A program made the translations under genes and the position numbers. From contig DATKSK010000005.1 of the NCBI GenBank assembly GCA_035531755.1, forward strand, positions 1 through 58,581: DNA of 58,581 nucleotides. The letters are read 5' to 3'. Below the pieces are notes generated by a model that saw only the letters and a list, made by a program, of their open reading frames with translations, was not told where the DNA came from and made no database searches. Shown one piece after another: positions 26,605-35,400 of the stretch. Positions within the stretch are counted from its first letter, which is position 1, and each line of letters begins with the position of its first letter. This stretch comes from Acidimicrobiales bacterium (GTDB taxonomy: Bacteria > Actinomycetota > Acidimicrobiia > Acidimicrobiales > UBA8190).

Positions 26605-28227
26605 GTGGAGTTCAACCTCGCCGACCTGTTCGAGGCCGCCGTCGACGCCTTCCCCGATCGGGAGTACCTGGTCGCCGACGGCCGGCGGCTCACCTACGGC
26701 CACATGGAGGAGCGCGCCAACCGGCTCGCGCACCATCTGGCCGCCGTGGGCGTGGGCCCGGGGGACCACGTCGGCATCTACGCGCTGAACAGCGCCGAGT
26801 GGGTCGAGACGGCGTGGGCCGTGTTCAAGCTGCGGGCCGTGTGGATCAACATCAACTACCGCTACGTCGAGGACGAGCTGCGGTACCTGTTCTCCAACGC
26901 CGATCTCGTCGCCCTCGTCCACCAGCGGCAGTTCTCCCCCCACGTGGCCACCCTGTTGCCGGAGCTCCCGAGCCTGCGCCACGTCGTGGTGATCGACGAC
27001 GACAGCCAGGAGCCCGACCCGTGCCACGACGCCGTCGACTACGAGGCGGCCGTCGCCGGGGGCTCGCCCGAGCGCGATTTCGGGCCCCGGTCGGGTGACG
27101 ACCTCTACGTGCTGTACACGGGCGGGACCACCGGGATGCCCAAAGGTGTCGTGTGGCCGCACCGCAATGTCTTCTACGCCCTCGGCGGCGGCATCGACGC
27201 GCTGACCGGGGTGCGCGTCGAGCGACCCGAGCAGATGGTCGAGAAGGGTGTCGCCGCCGGCGGCCAGCTCACGTTCCTCCCCATCGCGCCGCTCATGCAC
27301 GGCGCCACGCAGTGGGCGGTGATGGGCCAGAGCTTCGTCGGCAACCGGATCGTGCTCGTCCCGAAGTTCGAGCCCCACGAGGTGTGGACCCTCATCGGGC
27401 GCGAGAAGGTCAACATGGTCATGATCACCGGTGATGCCATGGGCAAGCCGCTGATCGAGGCGCTCGACGACCCCGACACCGCCTACGACATGTCATCGCT
27501 GATCGGCATCACCTCCACGGCGGCGCTGTTCTCCCCCGCCGTCAAGGACGAGTTCTTCCGGCACTTCCCCAACCTGATCATGACCGACGCCATCGGGTCG
27601 TCGGAGTCCGGGAACAACGGGATCTCGATGGTCCGTCCCGGCGCGACGGCGATGAAGAGCGGCCCGACGGTGTCGTCGACGGGCGGGACGGTGGTGTTCG
27701 ACGAGAACCTCGAGCTGGTGAAGCCGGGGTCCGGTGTCATCGGGAAGATCGCCCGCTCGGGCGACATCCCCATCGGGTACTACAACGACCCGGTGAAGAG
27801 CGCCGAGGTGTTCATCGTCGTCGACGGCACGCGCTACGTGATGCCCGGCGACTTCGCCACCGTCGAGGCCGACGGGGCCGTGACCCTGCTCGGGCGGGGG
27901 TCGATCTGCATCAACTCAGGGGGCGAGAAGATCTTCCCCGAGGAGGTGGAGGCCGTCGTGCGCTCGCACCCCGACGTCATGGACGCCATCGTCGTGGGCG
28001 CGCCGGACGAGCGCTTCGGCCAGCGGGTGGCGGCCATCGTCGAGGTCCGGCCCGGACGTGCCGTCCCGTCGCTCGAGACGGTGCAGGACCACTGCCGCCA
28101 GCACGTGGCCGGCTACAAGGTGCCGCGGCAGCTGCACAGCGTGGACAAGATCGAGCGCTCACCGAGCGGCAAGCCCGACTACCGCTGGGCCGACGCCATC
28201 GTCACCTCCCAGCCCTCGCTGGACTGA
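26605..28227 (+). CDS. acyl-CoA synthetase, FadD19-like
   Basis: A 540-residue AMP-forming acyl-CoA ligase. The P-loop reads YVLYTGGTTGMPKGVVW (about residues 171-187), the adenine motif is GSSESGNNG and the hinge region is GRGSICINSGGEKIFPEE. YTGGTTGMPKG and the following GGGID are typical of the FadD17/FadD19 group, which in mycobacteria activates steroid side-chain acids (FadD19: the C26 acid). Length also fits. The GTG start is probably leaderless. A KstR-like operator lies immediately upstream. The downstream gene (28326) has its own promoter. Confidence 0.85.
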   Translation: MEFNLADLFEAAVDAFPDREYLVADGRRLTYGHMEERANRLAHHLAAVGVGPGDHVGIYALNSAEWVETAWAVFKLRAVWININYRYVEDELRYLFSNADLVALVHQRQFSPHVATLLPELPSLRHVVVIDDDSQEPDPCHDAVDYEAAVAGGSPERDFGPRSGDDLYVLYTGGTTGMPKGVVWPHRNVFYALGGGIDALTGVRVERPEQMVEKGVAAGGQLTFLPIAPLMHGATQWAVMGQSFVGNRIVLVPKFEPHEVWTLIGREKVNMVMITGDAMGKPLIEALDDPDTAYDMSSLIGITSTAALFSPAVKDEFFRHFPNLIMTDAIGSSESGNNGISMVRPGATAMKSGPTVSSTGGTVVFDENLELVKPGSGVIGKIARSGDIPIGYYNDPVKSAEVFIVVDGTRYVMPGDFATVEADGAVTLLGRGSICINSGGEKIFPEEVEAVVRSHPDVMDAIVVGAPDERFGQRVAAIVEVRPGRAVPSLETVQDHCRQHVAGYKVPRQLHSVDKIERSPSGKPDYRWADAIVTSQPSLD

Positions 28228-28325
28228 CGGGCGCTTCCGCCACCGCTCCGCCACCGGCTCCGCCAGCGCCCCGCCGCCCCGCCGCCCCGCCGCCGCCCCG
28301 CCGCCCCGCCGCTACGCTCCGCCGC

Positions 28326-28946
28326 ATGCCCGTCGACCTGGCCGAGCTCGTGGGCGGGGGCCGGTCCGCCGTGCTCACCATGGAGCTGCAACGCGGCGTC
28401 GTGGGCGACCTGTCGAGCTTCCCCGAGCTCGCCGCCGCCGTACGCGACGGCGGCGTCATCGAGAACACGGCGCGCCTGCTGGCGGGGGCACGCGCCGCGG
28501 GCGTCCCGGTCGTGCACTGCACCGCCGGGTTCCGGCCCGACCGGCGGGGCTCGCCCCGCAACGCCCCGCTCATCGCCGCCATGCTGCGGCGACCCGAGCA
28601 TCTCGTCGACGGCACGCCCGCCGTGGAGCTCGTCTCCGCGTTGGGCCCCGCACCCGAGGACCTCGTGTCGCATCGCCGCCACGGCGTGTCACCGTTCGTC
28701 GGGACCACGCTCGACGCCACGCTGCGCGCGCTCGGCGTGTCCACGGTGATCGCCACGGGCGTGTCGCTGAACCTCGGCATCCCCGGGCTCGCCATCGAGG
28801 GCGTGGACCTCGGGTACCGCGTCGTGGTGGCGACCGATGCCGTCGCCGGCGTCCCGTCCGACTACGCCGAGGCCGTCATGCGGCACACGGTGGCGCTGGT
28901 GGCGGCGCTCGCCACGGTCGACGAGATCGTGTCGACCTTCGCCTGA
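28326..28946 (+). CDS. isochorismatase-fold protein with altered catalytic triad
   Basis: A 206-residue isochorismatase-like (cysteine hydrolase) protein. By visual alignment the usual Asp-Lys-Cys triad is not kept. VIDMQ reads TMELQ (Asp to Glu), K-x-x-x-S-A-F reads RHGVSPF (Lys to Arg), and G-V-x-T-x-x-C reads GVSLNLG (Cys to Gly). Related actinobacterial proteins share the VSPFxGT and GVSxNxG pattern, so the change seems to be a subfamily trait. A hydrolase role is doubtful. The ATG lies seven bases after TACGCT (28313-28318), so the mRNA is probably leaderless; a C/G-only CCGCC-rich run precedes it. It follows the ligase gene by about 100 bp. Confidence 0.8.
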   Translation: MPVDLAELVGGGRSAVLTMELQRGVVGDLSSFPELAAAVRDGGVIENTARLLAGARAAGVPVVHCTAGFRPDRRGSPRNAPLIAAMLRRPEHLVDGTPAVELVSALGPAPEDLVSHRRHGVSPFVGTTLDATLRALGVSTVIATGVSLNLGIPGLAIEGVDLGYRVVVATDAVAGVPSDYAEAVMRHTVALVAALATVDEIVSTFA

Positions 28947-29181
28947 CTGCTCGCTGGCGTGACCCCGTGTGCGGTGCGTCGGGACCGCCGCCGCGAGTGC
29001 CGACCCCGGGGGGGCCGAGGGTGACACCGCAGCGGCGACCCGACCAAGCGCCGGCACCACCGAGGACCCGCCTCAGGCGACGACGCCCGAGCCCCCCGCA
29101 CGTAACGCACAGGGCGACCGGCCACGACGATAGTTGACCTGGGCTCCTGAAACCGAGACCGCCCCGGTAGTGTCTCGGCCC

Positions 29182-29955
29182 GTGGTGAGCCAGCCGGCGC
29201 GTGCCGTCCTCGGGGACGCGCTCGAACCGTTCAACCCCGCACTCGCCGTGGTGCTGCACCATGCGCTGTTCCGGATAGGGAACGACACCACCGTGTCCAG
29301 CGCCCGGCGGTCGTGCCTCGTGGTGGCACCCCACCCCGACGACGAGACGCTCGGTGCCGGCGCCACCATCATGCGCAAGATCGACGCCGGGACCCCCGTG
29401 CACCTGCTGGTGGTCACCGACGGGAGCAAGTCGCCGCCGGGCGATCCCGCCGAGGTGGCCGCCCTGAGGGCGGCCGAGCTCCGGGCGGCGTGCGCGGTCC
29501 TCGGGCTGGCCCCGTCCGAGGTCACGCACCTGGACTTCGTCGACGCCGAGCTCGACGCCGGCGACGAGGCGCTGGTCAGCGCCATCGCCGGGGTGGTGGC
29601 GGCGGTGCGCCCCGCCGACGTGCTCGTCACGGACGAGACCGACCCCCACGAGGACCACGGGGCCCTGGGGGTGGCCACCCGCCGTGCCCTCGCCGGCAGC
29701 GGGGCCCGGCTGCTCGCCTACCCGATCTGGCAGTTCGACCGGCCCCCGCGCCTGGTGCGCCAGGTGCGCCGATCAGGTCGGCCCGAGCTGGTGAGCACGC
29801 AGGGCTACCTGGAACGCAAGCGGGCTGCGGTGGCCGCCTACCCCTCGCAGCTGGCCGCCCACAACGACGACACCGAGGGCCTCACCCCGCGCTTTCTGAA
29901 GCACTTCGTGGGCCCCTGGGAGATGTTCTTCCCCGTGGCGGGCGCCGGGGACTGA
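29182..29955 (+). CDS. LmbE/PIG-L-family zinc deacetylase
   Basis: A 257-residue metal-dependent deacetylase of the family that includes MshB and Mca. The metal motif PHPDDE is near residue 52 with TDETDPHEDHGALG later supplying His ligands. Such enzymes remove acetyl or acyl groups from GlcNAc-type amides. The N-terminal ~45 residues (DALEPFNPALAVVLHHALFRI) are atypical. I chose the GTG at 29182, eight bases after TAGTGT (29168-29173); a second GTG follows directly. The 235 bp upstream hold no gene. The mycothiol-pathway role is possible but not shown by the context. Confidence 0.8.
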   Translation: MVSQPARAVLGDALEPFNPALAVVLHHALFRIGNDTTVSSARRSCLVVAPHPDDETLGAGATIMRKIDAGTPVHLLVVTDGSKSPPGDPAEVAALRAAELRAACAVLGLAPSEVTHLDFVDAELDAGDEALVSAIAGVVAAVRPADVLVTDETDPHEDHGALGVATRRALAGSGARLLAYPIWQFDRPPRLVRQVRRSGRPELVSTQGYLERKRAAVAAYPSQLAAHNDDTEGLTPRFLKHFVGPWEMFFPVAGAGD

Positions 29956-29976
29956 GCGGCGCTGCTCAGGCGCTGC

Positions 29977-31104
29977 TCAGGCGCCGATCTGGGCGTCGCG
30001 CTGGCGCTTGGTGCTGTGCACCGGGTCCTTGTCGAACTGCGGCAGCACGTGCTTGCCGAAGGTCGCCACCGCCTCCTCGCACACCTCGATGGGCATGGAG
30101 GACGACAGCATGCCGAAGCTCAGCTGGTCGGCCCCGGTGTCGGCGAAGCGCTGGATGCACCGGGTGACCTCGTCGGGGTCGCCGACGGCGATGAGCCCGC
30201 TCCCGATGTTCTTGTCGATCTGGTCGGGCGTCGAGTCCGGGATGAGGTCGGGCCACTCGGGCACTCCCGCGGGACGCGGGAAGGTGTCCAGGTAGCGGAA
30301 GACCAGGCTCAGGTGCGTGCCGGTGTCGATGCCGGTGAAGGCGGCCCGTGCGCGCCCTCCGTCCTCGAGGCAGAGCATCTGGGTGGTGATCATGATGTTG
30401 TTGTTGACGTAGCCGCCCACGGGGTCGGCGTTCTCGATCTCCTTCTTGTACTTCTCGATGAGGGGTGCGAAGCCCTCCGGCTTGCCGAACGCGAAGCACA
30501 ACACCCCGAGCCCCTGCCGGGCGGCCAGCTCGAACGTGCCCGGGCTGCCCGCCGCCACCCACAGGGGCGGGTGAGGGTCGGTGTACGGCTTGGGGAGGAC
30601 GTTGCGCGTCGGCATGGTGAAGAACCGACCGTCGTAGGAGTAGTCCTCCTCCTTCCACATCCGGACGATCTGGGGGAGCGTCTCCGCCACCATCTCGCGG
30701 GTGAGCTCCTGGTCCTCGATGCCGAAGCCCTTCTGCTCGGTGGTCGACGAGCCGCGGCCGGTGCCGAACTCGAACCGGCCCTCGGAGAGGTGGTCGATCA
30801 TGGCCACGCGCTCGGCGATGCGCGCCGGGTGGTTGGCGGGCGGGGTGATGTTGAAGATGCCCGACCCGAGGTGGATGTTGGACGTCTGGGCGGCGGCGTA
30901 GGCCAGGAACGACTCGCTCGCCGACAGATGGGAGTAGTCGGTGAGGAAGTGGTGCTCCGAGGCCCAGGCGTACTTGAAGCCGGCGGCATCGGCGGCCCGG
31001 ATGTAGGCGAGCTCGTCCATGATGCGGTCGTGCTCGGCCGCCGCGCCGTGGGCCTGGCGGTACTGCGGTAGCAGGCTGACAGCGTTGAAGATCCCGAACT
31101 CCAT
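29977..31104 (-). CDS. luciferase-like (LLM) flavin-dependent oxidoreductase
   Basis: A 375-residue bacterial-luciferase-like TIM-barrel protein. It has the typical N-terminal MEFGIFNAVSLLPQYRQ, WASEHHFLTDYSH, RFEFGTGRGSS and C-terminal IAVGDPDEVTRCIQRFADTGADQL, which bind FMN or F420. The ATG follows GAGAGGAG. It is divergent from the FadD17-like gene, and a perfect KstR-like operator lies between them, implying joint control. In mycobacteria luciferase-like oxidoreductases occur within the KstR regulon, but the reaction is unknown. Confidence 0.85.
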   Translation of the reverse strand: MEFGIFNAVSLLPQYRQAHGAAAEHDRIMDELAYIRAADAAGFKYAWASEHHFLTDYSHLSASESFLAYAAAQTSNIHLGSGIFNITPPANHPARIAERVAMIDHLSEGRFEFGTGRGSSTTEQKGFGIEDQELTREMVAETLPQIVRMWKEEDYSYDGRFFTMPTRNVLPKPYTDPHPPLWVAAGSPGTFELAARQGLGVLCFAFGKPEGFAPLIEKYKKEIENADPVGGYVNNNIMITTQMLCLEDGGRARAAFTGIDTGTHLSLVFRYLDTFPRPAGVPEWPDLIPDSTPDQIDKNIGSGLIAVGDPDEVTRCIQRFADTGADQLSFGMLSSSMPIEVCEEAVATFGKHVLPQFDKDPVHSTKRQRDAQIGA

Positions 31105-31156
31105 GGCGGCAGCTCCTCTCGCTCGGTGCGGGACCGTACCAGCTTGCCATCGAAAA

Positions 31157-31170
31157 TGCAACGTGTTCCA
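31157..31170. promoter_or_regulatory. KstR-like operator, perfect match
   Basis: TGCAACGTGTTCCA fits TNNAACNNGTTNNA at every fixed base. It lies 52 bp from the LLM start on one side and 114 bp from the FadD17-like start on the other. Confidence 0.75.
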
Positions 31171-31284
31171 ATATTGGGGCGGGGCCGCACCGGCCACCGA
31201 CAGGGGCTCTGACCAGGGCCTCGTGACCCGGCGACCACTCCGGGCCGCCCCGCCACCACCCACGACTGCGAGGACGGGCCCGAC

Positions 31285-32946
31285 ATGGACACCATGGCCG
31301 AACTGCTGCGGGCCCGCGCCGGCGACCCTCGCCCGGGGCTCGTGGCGGGCGACGCCACGTGGAGCTGGGCCGAGGTCGTCGAAGGCGCCGGCGCCCGGGC
31401 CTCCCTCCTCGCCGAGCTGCGGGCACCGGGGGCCTTCCACGTGGCCACCCTCCTCGACAACGTCCCCGAGCACGTCCTGTGGCTGGGCGCCGCCGCCGCC
31501 GCCGGCGCGGTGCTCGTCGGGGGCAATCCGACCCACCGGGGCGCCGACCTCGCCCGGGACCTCGCCCACACCGAGTGCCAGCTCCTCGTCACCGACCGTG
31601 CCCACCTGCCCCTGGTGGACGGCCTCGACCTCGGGCCCGCCATCGGGACGGTCTCGGCGTCGAGCCCCCGCGTCCTCGTGGTGGACGACCCCGCCGACGA
31701 CGCCGCCCTCGCCGAGCACGTCGGCGCCCCCCTGCCCACCGCGGACGTGAGCGGCGTCACCGACGACAGCCTCGGGTACCTGATCTTCACCTCGGGCACC
31801 TCGGGGGCCCCCAAGGCGTGCCGCTGCACCCACGGCCGACTCGCCCGGATCGGCGGGATCGTCGCCCAGATGTTCGGGCTCACCCCCGACGACGTCTGCT
31901 CCGTGTCGATGCCGCTGTTCCACTCCAACGCCCTCATGGCCGGCCTCGCACCGGCGCTGGCGGCCGGCGCCACCGTGGCGCTGCCCACCGGCGGGCGGTT
32001 CTCGGCGTCGGGCTTCCTCCCCGACGTCCGGCGCCACGGCGTCACCTACTTCAACTACGTCGGCAAGCCGCTGTCGTACATCCTGGCCACGCCCGAGCGT
32101 CCCGACGACGCCGACAATTCGCTGGTGCGCGTGTTCGGGAACGAGGGCGCCGAGGCCGACGTGGTGCGCTTCGGCGAGCGCTTCGGTTGTGTGGTGGTGG
32201 ACAGCTACGGGTCGACCGAGGGGGGCGCCACCGTGCAGCGGACGCCCGACACGCCGCGCGGTGCGCTCGGCCGGGCCCCCGAGGGCACCATGGTCGTCGA
32301 CCCCGACACCGCGCAGGAGTGCCCGCCGGCGCGCTTCGACCCCCACGGCCGCCTGGTCAACGCCGAGGAGGCCATCGGCGAGCTCGTGTCGGCCGGCGGG
32401 GCGGCGGGATTCGAGGGGTACTGGCACAACGACGAGGCCGAGCGGGCCCGCCTGCGCAACGGGTGGTACTGGACCGGGGACCTCGCCTACCGCGACCCGG
32501 ATGGCTTCTTCTACTTCGCGGGCCGAGCCGACGACTGGCTGCGGGTCGACGGCGAGAACTTCGCGGCCGCGCCCGTGGCGCGCATCGTGGAGCGGCATCC
32601 CGACGTGGTGCTCGCCGCGGTGTACGCCGTGCCCGACCCGGTGGTGGGCGACCAGGTCATGGCGGCCCTGCAGCTGCGCCCGGGGGCGGTGTTCGACGCC
32701 GAGGAGTTCGCCGCCTTCATCGCCGCCCAGCCCGACTTCGGCACCAAGTGGGCGCCGCGCTTCGTGCGCGTGTGCACGGTGCTGCCCGTCACCGCCACGT
32801 CCAAGGTGCTCGTACGGGCATTGCGCGCCGAGCGGTGGAACTGCGCCGACCCGGTGTGGTGGCGGCCGGGCCGGGCCACCGGGACGCGCTACCAGCCGCT
32901 GCTCGAAGCCGACGTCGCCGACCTCGAGGAGTCAGTGCGGCGCTGA
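31285..32946 (+). CDS. acyl-CoA synthetase, FadD17-like
   Basis: A 553-residue AMP-forming acyl-CoA ligase. It has the P-loop IFTSGTSGAPKACRCTHGR (about 172-190), the DSYGSTEGGA motif (about 312) and the WTGDLAYRDPDGFFYFAGRADDWLRVDGEN hinge. The opening MDTMAELLRARAGDPRPGL and the Cys-containing KACRCTH resemble FadD17, a KstR-controlled steroid-side-chain ligase of mycobacteria. The P-loop's second Gly-Ala-Pro in place of Gly-x-Pro is normal for this group. It converges on the GAF-ANTAR gene at 32973 with only 26 bp between. Substrate preference for C24-type acids is inference from the homologue. Confidence 0.85.
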   Translation: MDTMAELLRARAGDPRPGLVAGDATWSWAEVVEGAGARASLLAELRAPGAFHVATLLDNVPEHVLWLGAAAAAGAVLVGGNPTHRGADLARDLAHTECQLLVTDRAHLPLVDGLDLGPAIGTVSASSPRVLVVDDPADDAALAEHVGAPLPTADVSGVTDDSLGYLIFTSGTSGAPKACRCTHGRLARIGGIVAQMFGLTPDDVCSVSMPLFHSNALMAGLAPALAAGATVALPTGGRFSASGFLPDVRRHGVTYFNYVGKPLSYILATPERPDDADNSLVRVFGNEGAEADVVRFGERFGCVVVDSYGSTEGGATVQRTPDTPRGALGRAPEGTMVVDPDTAQECPPARFDPHGRLVNAEEAIGELVSAGGAAGFEGYWHNDEAERARLRNGWYWTGDLAYRDPDGFFYFAGRADDWLRVDGENFAAAPVARIVERHPDVVLAAVYAVPDPVVGDQVMAALQLRPGAVFDAEEFAAFIAAQPDFGTKWAPRFVRVCTVLPVTATSKVLVRALRAERWNCADPVWWRPGRATGTRYQPLLEADVADLEESVRR

Positions 32947-32972
32947 CCGGTTCAGAGCCGAAGCCGAGTCCC

Positions 32973-33740
32973 TCAGGTCGTGCGTTTCGACTCGCGCTCG
33001 TGGCGTGCAGCACGCGTATTGTCTTGCAGCTCTGCGGGTGCAAGCGACCGGTGGATGATGGCCCGGGCCACATCGCTCAGCGGGATGCCGTTGCTCCGAG
33101 CATGACCGCGGAGCAACGCGAACGCCTCGTCCATGCCCACGTGCCGCCGTTCGGCCACGACACCCTTGGCCTGTTCGATGACGATCCGCGAGTTGAGTGC
33201 GCTCTGGAGCTGGCCGGCCAGATCGGTGCCATGCTTGATGGCCCGCTCTTGGAGGATACCGATGGTCGCCGCGTCGGCGAGCGCCTGCGTGAGGTTCACA
33301 TCCTGGGCAGACAGCTCTCGGAGAACGGTGCTGAAGATGTTCATGGCCCCGATCACATCGCTGCGTAGCCGGAGCGGCAGGGCATGCACCATTTCGAATC
33401 CTGCTTCCCGAGCCCCGGCGGTGAACTGCGGCCAGCGGGCTCGGGAGTCGTCGAGTCGCGCGTTCAGCACCGGCTCACCACTGCGCAGGCAGTCCCGGCA
33501 CGGGCCCTCGTCATTCTGGAACTCGATCAACTCGACCGCTCGCATGCGCTCTGTGGATGACGCCACGACTCGCAGCTCCCCGCGGGTGGCGGCCAAAGCG
33601 ATGCCCACTTCCGCCGAGACCAGTAGCTCGGCGCACCGGTCGACCAGCATCGACATGAACTCGATCACGTCGAAGTCGGCGACGAGCGTGTCGGCCAGCT
33701 CCACGAACGTCCTGGCCAGCCACTCTTCGCGTGAGTCCAT
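32973..33740 (-). CDS. GAF-ANTAR domain regulator
   Basis: A 255-residue protein with an N-terminal GAF sensor domain (about 1-160) and a C-terminal ANTAR RNA-binding domain (about 175-240: LNSRIVIEQAKGVVAERRHVGMDEAF). ANTAR proteins bind paired hairpins in mRNA leaders and prevent termination. The GAF segment contains CRDCLRSGEPV. I placed the start at ATG 33740, behind GGGAG, as MDSREEWLARTFVELADTL is the typical family opening. The frame remains open to an ATG at 33872, which overlaps the upstream gene's stop by ATGA; that longer start would add 44 low-complexity residues. Confidence 0.85.
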   Translation of the reverse strand: MDSREEWLARTFVELADTLVADFDVIEFMSMLVDRCAELLVSAEVGIALAATRGELRVVASSTERMRAVELIEFQNDEGPCRDCLRSGEPVLNARLDDSRARWPQFTAGAREAGFEMVHALPLRLRSDVIGAMNIFSTVLRELSAQDVNLTQALADAATIGILQERAIKHGTDLAGQLQSALNSRIVIEQAKGVVAERRHVGMDEAFALLRGHARSNGIPLSDVARAIIHRSLAPAELQDNTRAARHERESKRTT

Positions 33741-33868
33741 GATCACTCCCGACGCCTGGAAGCACCCCAGTGGATCCCTGGAGGCTTGTCTCGAGGGAAC
33801 CAATGCTATTTGGCCACCGCTCGCTGCGTCGGGCGACGCCGTCAGCCGCTTCTCGGTGAGCGGAGAAG

Positions 33869-34564
33869 TCATGGTCTGTCGAACCTCAGTCGACCGGCCA
33901 CCACGTCGGCGCCCACCTGATCGATGGGCCGCTCGGCGGCGAATGCGTATGCCCTGAGCCGCACGATGGCTTCGCCGATGGTGCAGTCACGCTGTGCGGA
34001 GATCATCCCGGTGGCCTGGTGCACGACCGCCCGGTCGTCATCGACAGCGATTCCCCAGGCCAAGACCTCCGGAGCCGCTCCGGCCTGGATCGCCAGCACC
34101 TGATCGGTGACCAGATCGGCGACCAACACCGCCGCGGAGAGCCCATCGCCTTTCAAGGCACCGGGCCGGTCGCTGTAGAGCACGAGCACCCCGAGTTTGA
34201 TGGCCCCCAGCTGAAGCGGGAGCGCATAGACGCTCCGGATCTCGGTCTCGACCAGCGCCCGGGCGAACTGCGGCCAGCGGCTGGTGAACGAGGTGAGCTT
34301 GTCGACGAAGACCGGCCGCCCTTCGGTATAGGCGTCGCTCGCCGGGCCTTCGCCCAATGTGAACTCCAGGTCTTGGACGATCACCGGCACGCCATACGCG
34401 CTGGCGACACTCGACAACGTGCCGTCATTCATCAACACCACCGAAGCGCCACGCATGTGGAGCAGCCGGCTCGCCCTTCGACAGATGGTGGAAAGCGACG
34501 GCACGGCATCTTCAGTGTGCGCGACCAGTGCGGCCAGGAACTGGTCGGCATCCTCGGCGTTCAT
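33869..34564 (-). CDS. GAF-ANTAR domain regulator
   Basis: A 231-residue GAF-ANTAR protein immediately upstream of a second one. The GAF domain spans about residues 20-160 and the ANTAR domain about 165-225 (VHQATGMISAQRDCTIGEAIVRLRAYAF). The ANTAR helix pair is shorter than in its neighbour, but the conserved Gln-Ala...Gly-Met...Ala core is present. The ATG has GGAAG about 12 bases upstream. It probably senses a small ligand or redox state. I found no convincing double-hairpin ANTAR target in the nearby 212-bp leader. Both genes may be co-transcribed. Confidence 0.82.
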   Translation of the reverse strand: MNAEDADQFLAALVAHTEDAVPSLSTICRRASRLLHMRGASVVLMNDGTLSSVASAYGVPVIVQDLEFTLGEGPASDAYTEGRPVFVDKLTSFTSRWPQFARALVETEIRSVYALPLQLGAIKLGVLVLYSDRPGALKGDGLSAAVLVADLVTDQVLAIQAGAAPEVLAWGIAVDDDRAVVHQATGMISAQRDCTIGEAIVRLRAYAFAAERPIDQVGADVVAGRLRFDRP

Positions 34565-34776
34565 GATTCACCCCGCTTCCTTCCGACCGGCAAACCGGTA
34601 CACCGGAAAGGCGGTAACGCGGTGAGCTGGTGCGGCTGCTCCTGTCACCTCGGATCGGCGAGCGGTGCCCGTCGGAGGGCCGGGACCATGGCGGTCTCGA
34701 TGTCAGAGCGCCCGGCCGGCGCCGGTTGTGGCGGGGACCGGACATCTGGGATGTGGGCAGGATCGGCCGGTCGGCG

Positions 34777-35067
34777 TCAGGGCTCCGAGCCCGCGGCCAC
34801 CTGTGGCGTGGCTCTCTTCGCCTTCTTGGCGACCTCGGGATCGCCCACCCCCGGCGCCGCATCGCGCCCTCGTGCCGGGACATCGGCGTCGTGGAGCATG
34901 GTCGCCGCCTTGTGCGTCGCCGCCTTGGCGACTGCGGGGGCCCCGTCGATCACGTCATGAGCCAACTCGGCCGTCTTGCGCCGGGCGCCGGACGCCATGT
35001 CCATGACAGAGCCACCGACCATCCCCGTCAATGCGCCGACGATGAGACCCTTCCAGGCGTTCTTCAT
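34777..35067 (-). CDS. small protein with N-terminal glycine-zipper helix
   Basis: A 96-residue protein starting MKNAWKGLIVGALTGMVGG. The Gly-x3-Gly pattern suggests one membrane helix, like YtxH-type stress proteins. An Ala/Lys-rich helix (ARRKTAELAHDVIDGAPAVA) and a disordered tail follow. No family is recognised. Both strands of the 212 bp downstream are without a clear gene. It clusters with another small membrane protein (35137) and the GAF-ANTAR pair on one strand, which looks like a stress-response islet. Confidence 0.6.
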   Translation of the reverse strand: MKNAWKGLIVGALTGMVGGSVMDMASGARRKTAELAHDVIDGAPAVAKAATHKAATMLHDADVPARGRDAAPGVGDPEVAKKAKRATPQVAAGSEP

Positions 35068-35136
35068 GAGTTACCCGTTCTCTCTGTGGGATGGCCCGGG
35101 ACCGGAAGATTCGCTCGGCGACGGATGAAGGGTCGC

Positions 35137-35400
35137 TCAGCGCACTTCCTCGTGCACCTCGGCGGTGCGACCCGCCGTGTCGGTCACTTGCCGGTCAAAG
35201 GTGCGATGCCCGCTGCCGGCCGGTCGGCGAGACGTGGCGTAGACAATCGCCGAGATGACGAGCCCGACCGCTCCGACGACCATGAGGATGACCCCCACCG
35301 TGGACAGCCGGAATCCGTGCCCCTGGGAGGTGACCGCCCAGTACATGACGGCACCCGCCGCGATGGAGATCATGCTGAAGACCATTCCTGCGAGACCCAT
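35137..35400 (-). CDS. small two-helix membrane protein (DUF6458-like)
   Basis: An 87-residue protein with two transmembrane helices (about 4-26 and 37-57) and a charged C-terminal tail. It resembles the small actinobacterial membrane proteins grouped as DUF6458, of unknown function. The ATG at 35400 has a GGAGG eight bases upstream; an in-frame ATG at 35415 lacks one. TATGAT (35483-35478, minus strand) is a possible -10 box about 78 bp upstream. Confidence 0.6.
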   Translation of the reverse strand: MGLAGMVFSMISIAAGAVMYWAVTSQGHGFRLSTVGVILMVVGAVGLVISAIVYATSRRPAGSGHRTFDRQVTDTAGRTAEVHEEVR

